A stretch of DNA of 64,000 bases from Paenibacillus sp. AN1007 (GTDB lineage: Bacteria; Bacillota; Bacilli; Paenibacillales; Paenibacillaceae), in NCBI RefSeq assembly GCF_040702995.1, contig NZ_CP159992.1, positions 1,761,501 to 1,825,500 on the forward strand. The letters run 5' to 3'. The first letter of the stretch is position 1. Every line of letters begins with the position of its first letter. This document shows, piece by piece, positions 62,286-64,000 of this stretch. Both the position numbers and the translations under genes were made by a program. Below the pieces are notes generated by a model. That model had not been told where the DNA came from and searched no databases. It saw nothing but the letters and a program-made list of their open reading frames with translations.

Positions 62286-63692
62286 ATGAAAAAATGGTCG
62301 GCAGCAGTCGTTTTTTTTCTGTTCCTTTGTCTTTTTCCGGTGATGGCTCATGCAGACCGTGCACCTTCGATCATGCTGGATGGAGTCGCCATCGATCAGA
62401 AGGCGGGTGCACCGGCGGAGAATATCGGCAAAACGGTTATGGTCCCGATTCGAATTGTATCCGAAAATCTGGGTTATGACGTGAAGTGGGAAAAGACCAC
62501 TCAAACCGTGCACGTTCAGCGAGGCGGCAGTTCGATTGAAATGACTGCTGGGAAGGATGCGGCAACGGTTAATGGCACCGTGGTCAATCTGGACGCGCCT
62601 CCGCTGATCAAGCAGGGAACAACTCTGGTGCCTTTGCGTTTTGTAGGTGAAGGTATGGGCCTGCGGGTCGGCTGGGACAATGGAACCAAAACGGTCAGTT
62701 TGTTCAGCATCCCGCCCGTTGTGGATACGGTGCCCGATAGTGATCCGGTAGTGACTCCAGCTCCGGCTGGTTTGACCGAATTGCAAAGTATCAGCTTCAG
62801 CGGCGATCGCTTGATTGTGGCGACAAATGGAAGTATCAGTCCGAAAGTGTCCAGCATCAGCGGACCGGACCGAATCATCATTGATCTGCCCGATACCACC
62901 TTTTCACAGACTTTCGTGGACGGACAAGCCGCTGTACCAGACGGGAGCGGACAGATTGAAGTGGCCGATTCTTCTTTGGTTTCAAAAGTGCGATTCGCCA
63001 TGTTCAGTCAGTCCCCATCCACCGTGCGAGTCGTTCTCGATTTGACTCAAAGCGCAGCAGCGAACTGGTCGCTCGGAGAGAAAAATGTGCTGCTCGTTGA
63101 TCTCACAGCTGCAAACGGAACTTCGGGCAGCCAACCTGCACTGCCGGAAAATGACGGTAAAACAGTCGTTGTCATTGATCCTGGACATGGCGGGCGTCAG
63201 TCCGGTGCGGTCAGCGTAACAGGTGCCTATGAGAAAGATTTTAATCTGGCAGTAGGGCTTAAAGTGAAGGCGCTGTTGGAACAAAATACGAACATACAGA
63301 CAGTCATAACACGTCAGGATGATACGGAACTCTCACTGCAGCAGCGAGTGGACATCGCCAAGCTGAACCAGGCCGATCTGTTTGTGTCGATACATGGAAA
63401 CAAATTTACAACTCCTGTCCCGAACGGAATTGAAACACTCTACACGCGTAAAGAAAGCAGGACTCTTGCCGAGACACTTCACAAACATGTACTGCCTGTT
63501 ACAGGACTTAAGGACCGCGGAGTTAAAGTAGCGAGCCTGCATGTGACTCGGGAAACAGCGATGCCTGCCGTGCTGCTTGAATTAGGGTTTTTAAGTAATC
63601 CATCCGATGAGGCACTTATGCTTTCAGAGTCATATCAGGATCAATGTGCTCAGGCGATTGTTGACGGAATTGCAGATTATTTAAGTTTGTAG
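62286..63692 (+). CDS. N-acetylmuramoyl-L-alanine amidase with stalk-type wall domains
   Basis: 468 residues. Signal peptide (AVVFFLFLCLFPVMAHA). Residues 28-140 are a copper-amine-oxidase-N-type domain (VMVPIRIVSENLGYDVKW, LVPLRFVGEGMGLRVGW), 160-270 an AMIN domain, and 290-468 an Amidase_3 catalytic domain: VVIDPGHGGRQSGAV, SIHGNKF and LELGFLSNPSDE supply the zinc ligands and catalytic Glu. It cleaves the peptide stem from peptidoglycan. Similar three-part amidases are common in Paenibacillus. GGTGGATG precedes ATG. Confidence 0.92.
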   Translation: MKKWSAAVVFFLFLCLFPVMAHADRAPSIMLDGVAIDQKAGAPAENIGKTVMVPIRIVSENLGYDVKWEKTTQTVHVQRGGSSIEMTAGKDAATVNGTVVNLDAPPLIKQGTTLVPLRFVGEGMGLRVGWDNGTKTVSLFSIPPVVDTVPDSDPVVTPAPAGLTELQSISFSGDRLIVATNGSISPKVSSISGPDRIIIDLPDTTFSQTFVDGQAAVPDGSGQIEVADSSLVSKVRFAMFSQSPSTVRVVLDLTQSAAANWSLGEKNVLLVDLTAANGTSGSQPALPENDGKTVVVIDPGHGGRQSGAVSVTGAYEKDFNLAVGLKVKALLEQNTNIQTVITRQDDTELSLQQRVDIAKLNQADLFVSIHGNKFTTPVPNGIETLYTRKESRTLAETLHKHVLPVTGLKDRGVKVASLHVTRETAMPAVLLELGFLSNPSDEALMLSESYQDQCAQAIVDGIADYLSL

Positions 63693-63949
63693 AAGTCTTT
63701 TTTCGTAAATATGCAGATAGGGAAGCCCGTTGTTTCAAGATGCTTATTTGATAAATCAGGAAAAAATAAGACATTAAAATGTAAAAAAAGCTTGATCTGA
63801 CAACGTTTTTTTTCTGTTATGTTGGAATATATTCGCAACTTTTGAGATTGGGAGGCGTCTAATAGGTGTCTGGTAATGCCCAAGTGTTCAGTGGAAGTTG
63901 CAAACTTGCAGCATGCGGCAAAAAAATATGAGATTGGTAGGGGTGAAGG

Positions 63950-64000
63950 ATGAAGAAGTTCGGTTTTTTGGTACTGTTATTTGTCTTTGGGTTCGTTTTC
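63950..64000 (+). CDS. Start of a secreted or membrane protein (partial)
   Basis: ATG 63950 follows GGGGTGAAGG and opens MKKFGFLVLLFVFGFVF, a typical signal-peptide start. The rest is outside the window. In related genomes a spore-germination-type gene often follows such an amidase, but nothing here proves it. Confidence 0.6.
   Translation, partial: MKKFGFLVLLFVFGFVF

Overview
The window looks like a chromosomal segment of a Paenibacillus-type member of the Bacillales. The basis is gene content and order. An aroC-aroB-aroH-trpEDCFBA-hisC-tyrA supraoperon is followed by small Bacillales proteins (IDEAL, DUF2487), qcrABC, ypjA/ypjB, ypjD, then dapB-mgsA-bshB1-bshA-cca-birA-panBCD-dinG and, further on, ypmB-like, asnS and dnaD genes. 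This matches the Bacillus subtilis order except for several insertions and losses. Bacillithiol genes, a Firmicutes-type b6c complex and a sporulation gene fit a low-to-medium GC endospore former. No rRNA, tRNA, CRISPR, prophage or transposase gene was seen.

Layout: 1-10915 is aromatic and tryptophan biosynthesis on the + strand, with a 520-base trp leader that carries a TRAP-type array of GAG/UAG triplets. 10916-11602 is a regulatory gap with a probable unannotated minus-strand small RNA and an ECF-type promoter. 11603-13473 holds an ECF sigma factor, a frameshifted anti-sigma factor and a phosphatase. 13717-20204 holds hypothetical genes, the menaquinol:cytochrome c reductase and ypjAB. A lone minus-strand YitT gene follows. 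21387-31328 is the lysine, methylglyoxal, bacillithiol, CCA, biotin and pantothenate block, with a 162-bp MITE-like element before panB. 31474-43711 holds dinG, rex, mtaD, a two-gene FtsH-like membrane protease module, hbd-ackA, asnS and dnaD. 43885-46250 is a second ECF sigma/anti-sigma/membrane-protein operon.

On the minus strand, 46402-52238 is one compact unit, proB-proA-proC-mtnW-mtnX-mtnB, led by a T-box with a probable proline (CCU) specifier. Proline synthesis and methionine salvage thus appear joined under one RNA switch. mtnE lies just upstream and mtnU lies further right. 54008-57010 is an iron module: two Fur boxes, a siderophore-binding lipoprotein, and an AraC regulator whose C-terminal half resembles that lipoprotein. 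A LysR gene is divergent from leuCD, and the shared region has a strong Fur box. The window ends with a cell-wall amidase and the first codons of a secreted protein.

Three genes (an anti-sigma factor, mtnX and mtnE) are each broken by a single-base indel in a short A/T run, which could be real decay, slippage or sequencing error. The most novel-looking items are the small RNA at 10979-11062, the truncated FtsH-like protease with its overlapping membrane partner, the T-box operon joining proline and methionine salvage, and the triple TM2-like membrane protein.
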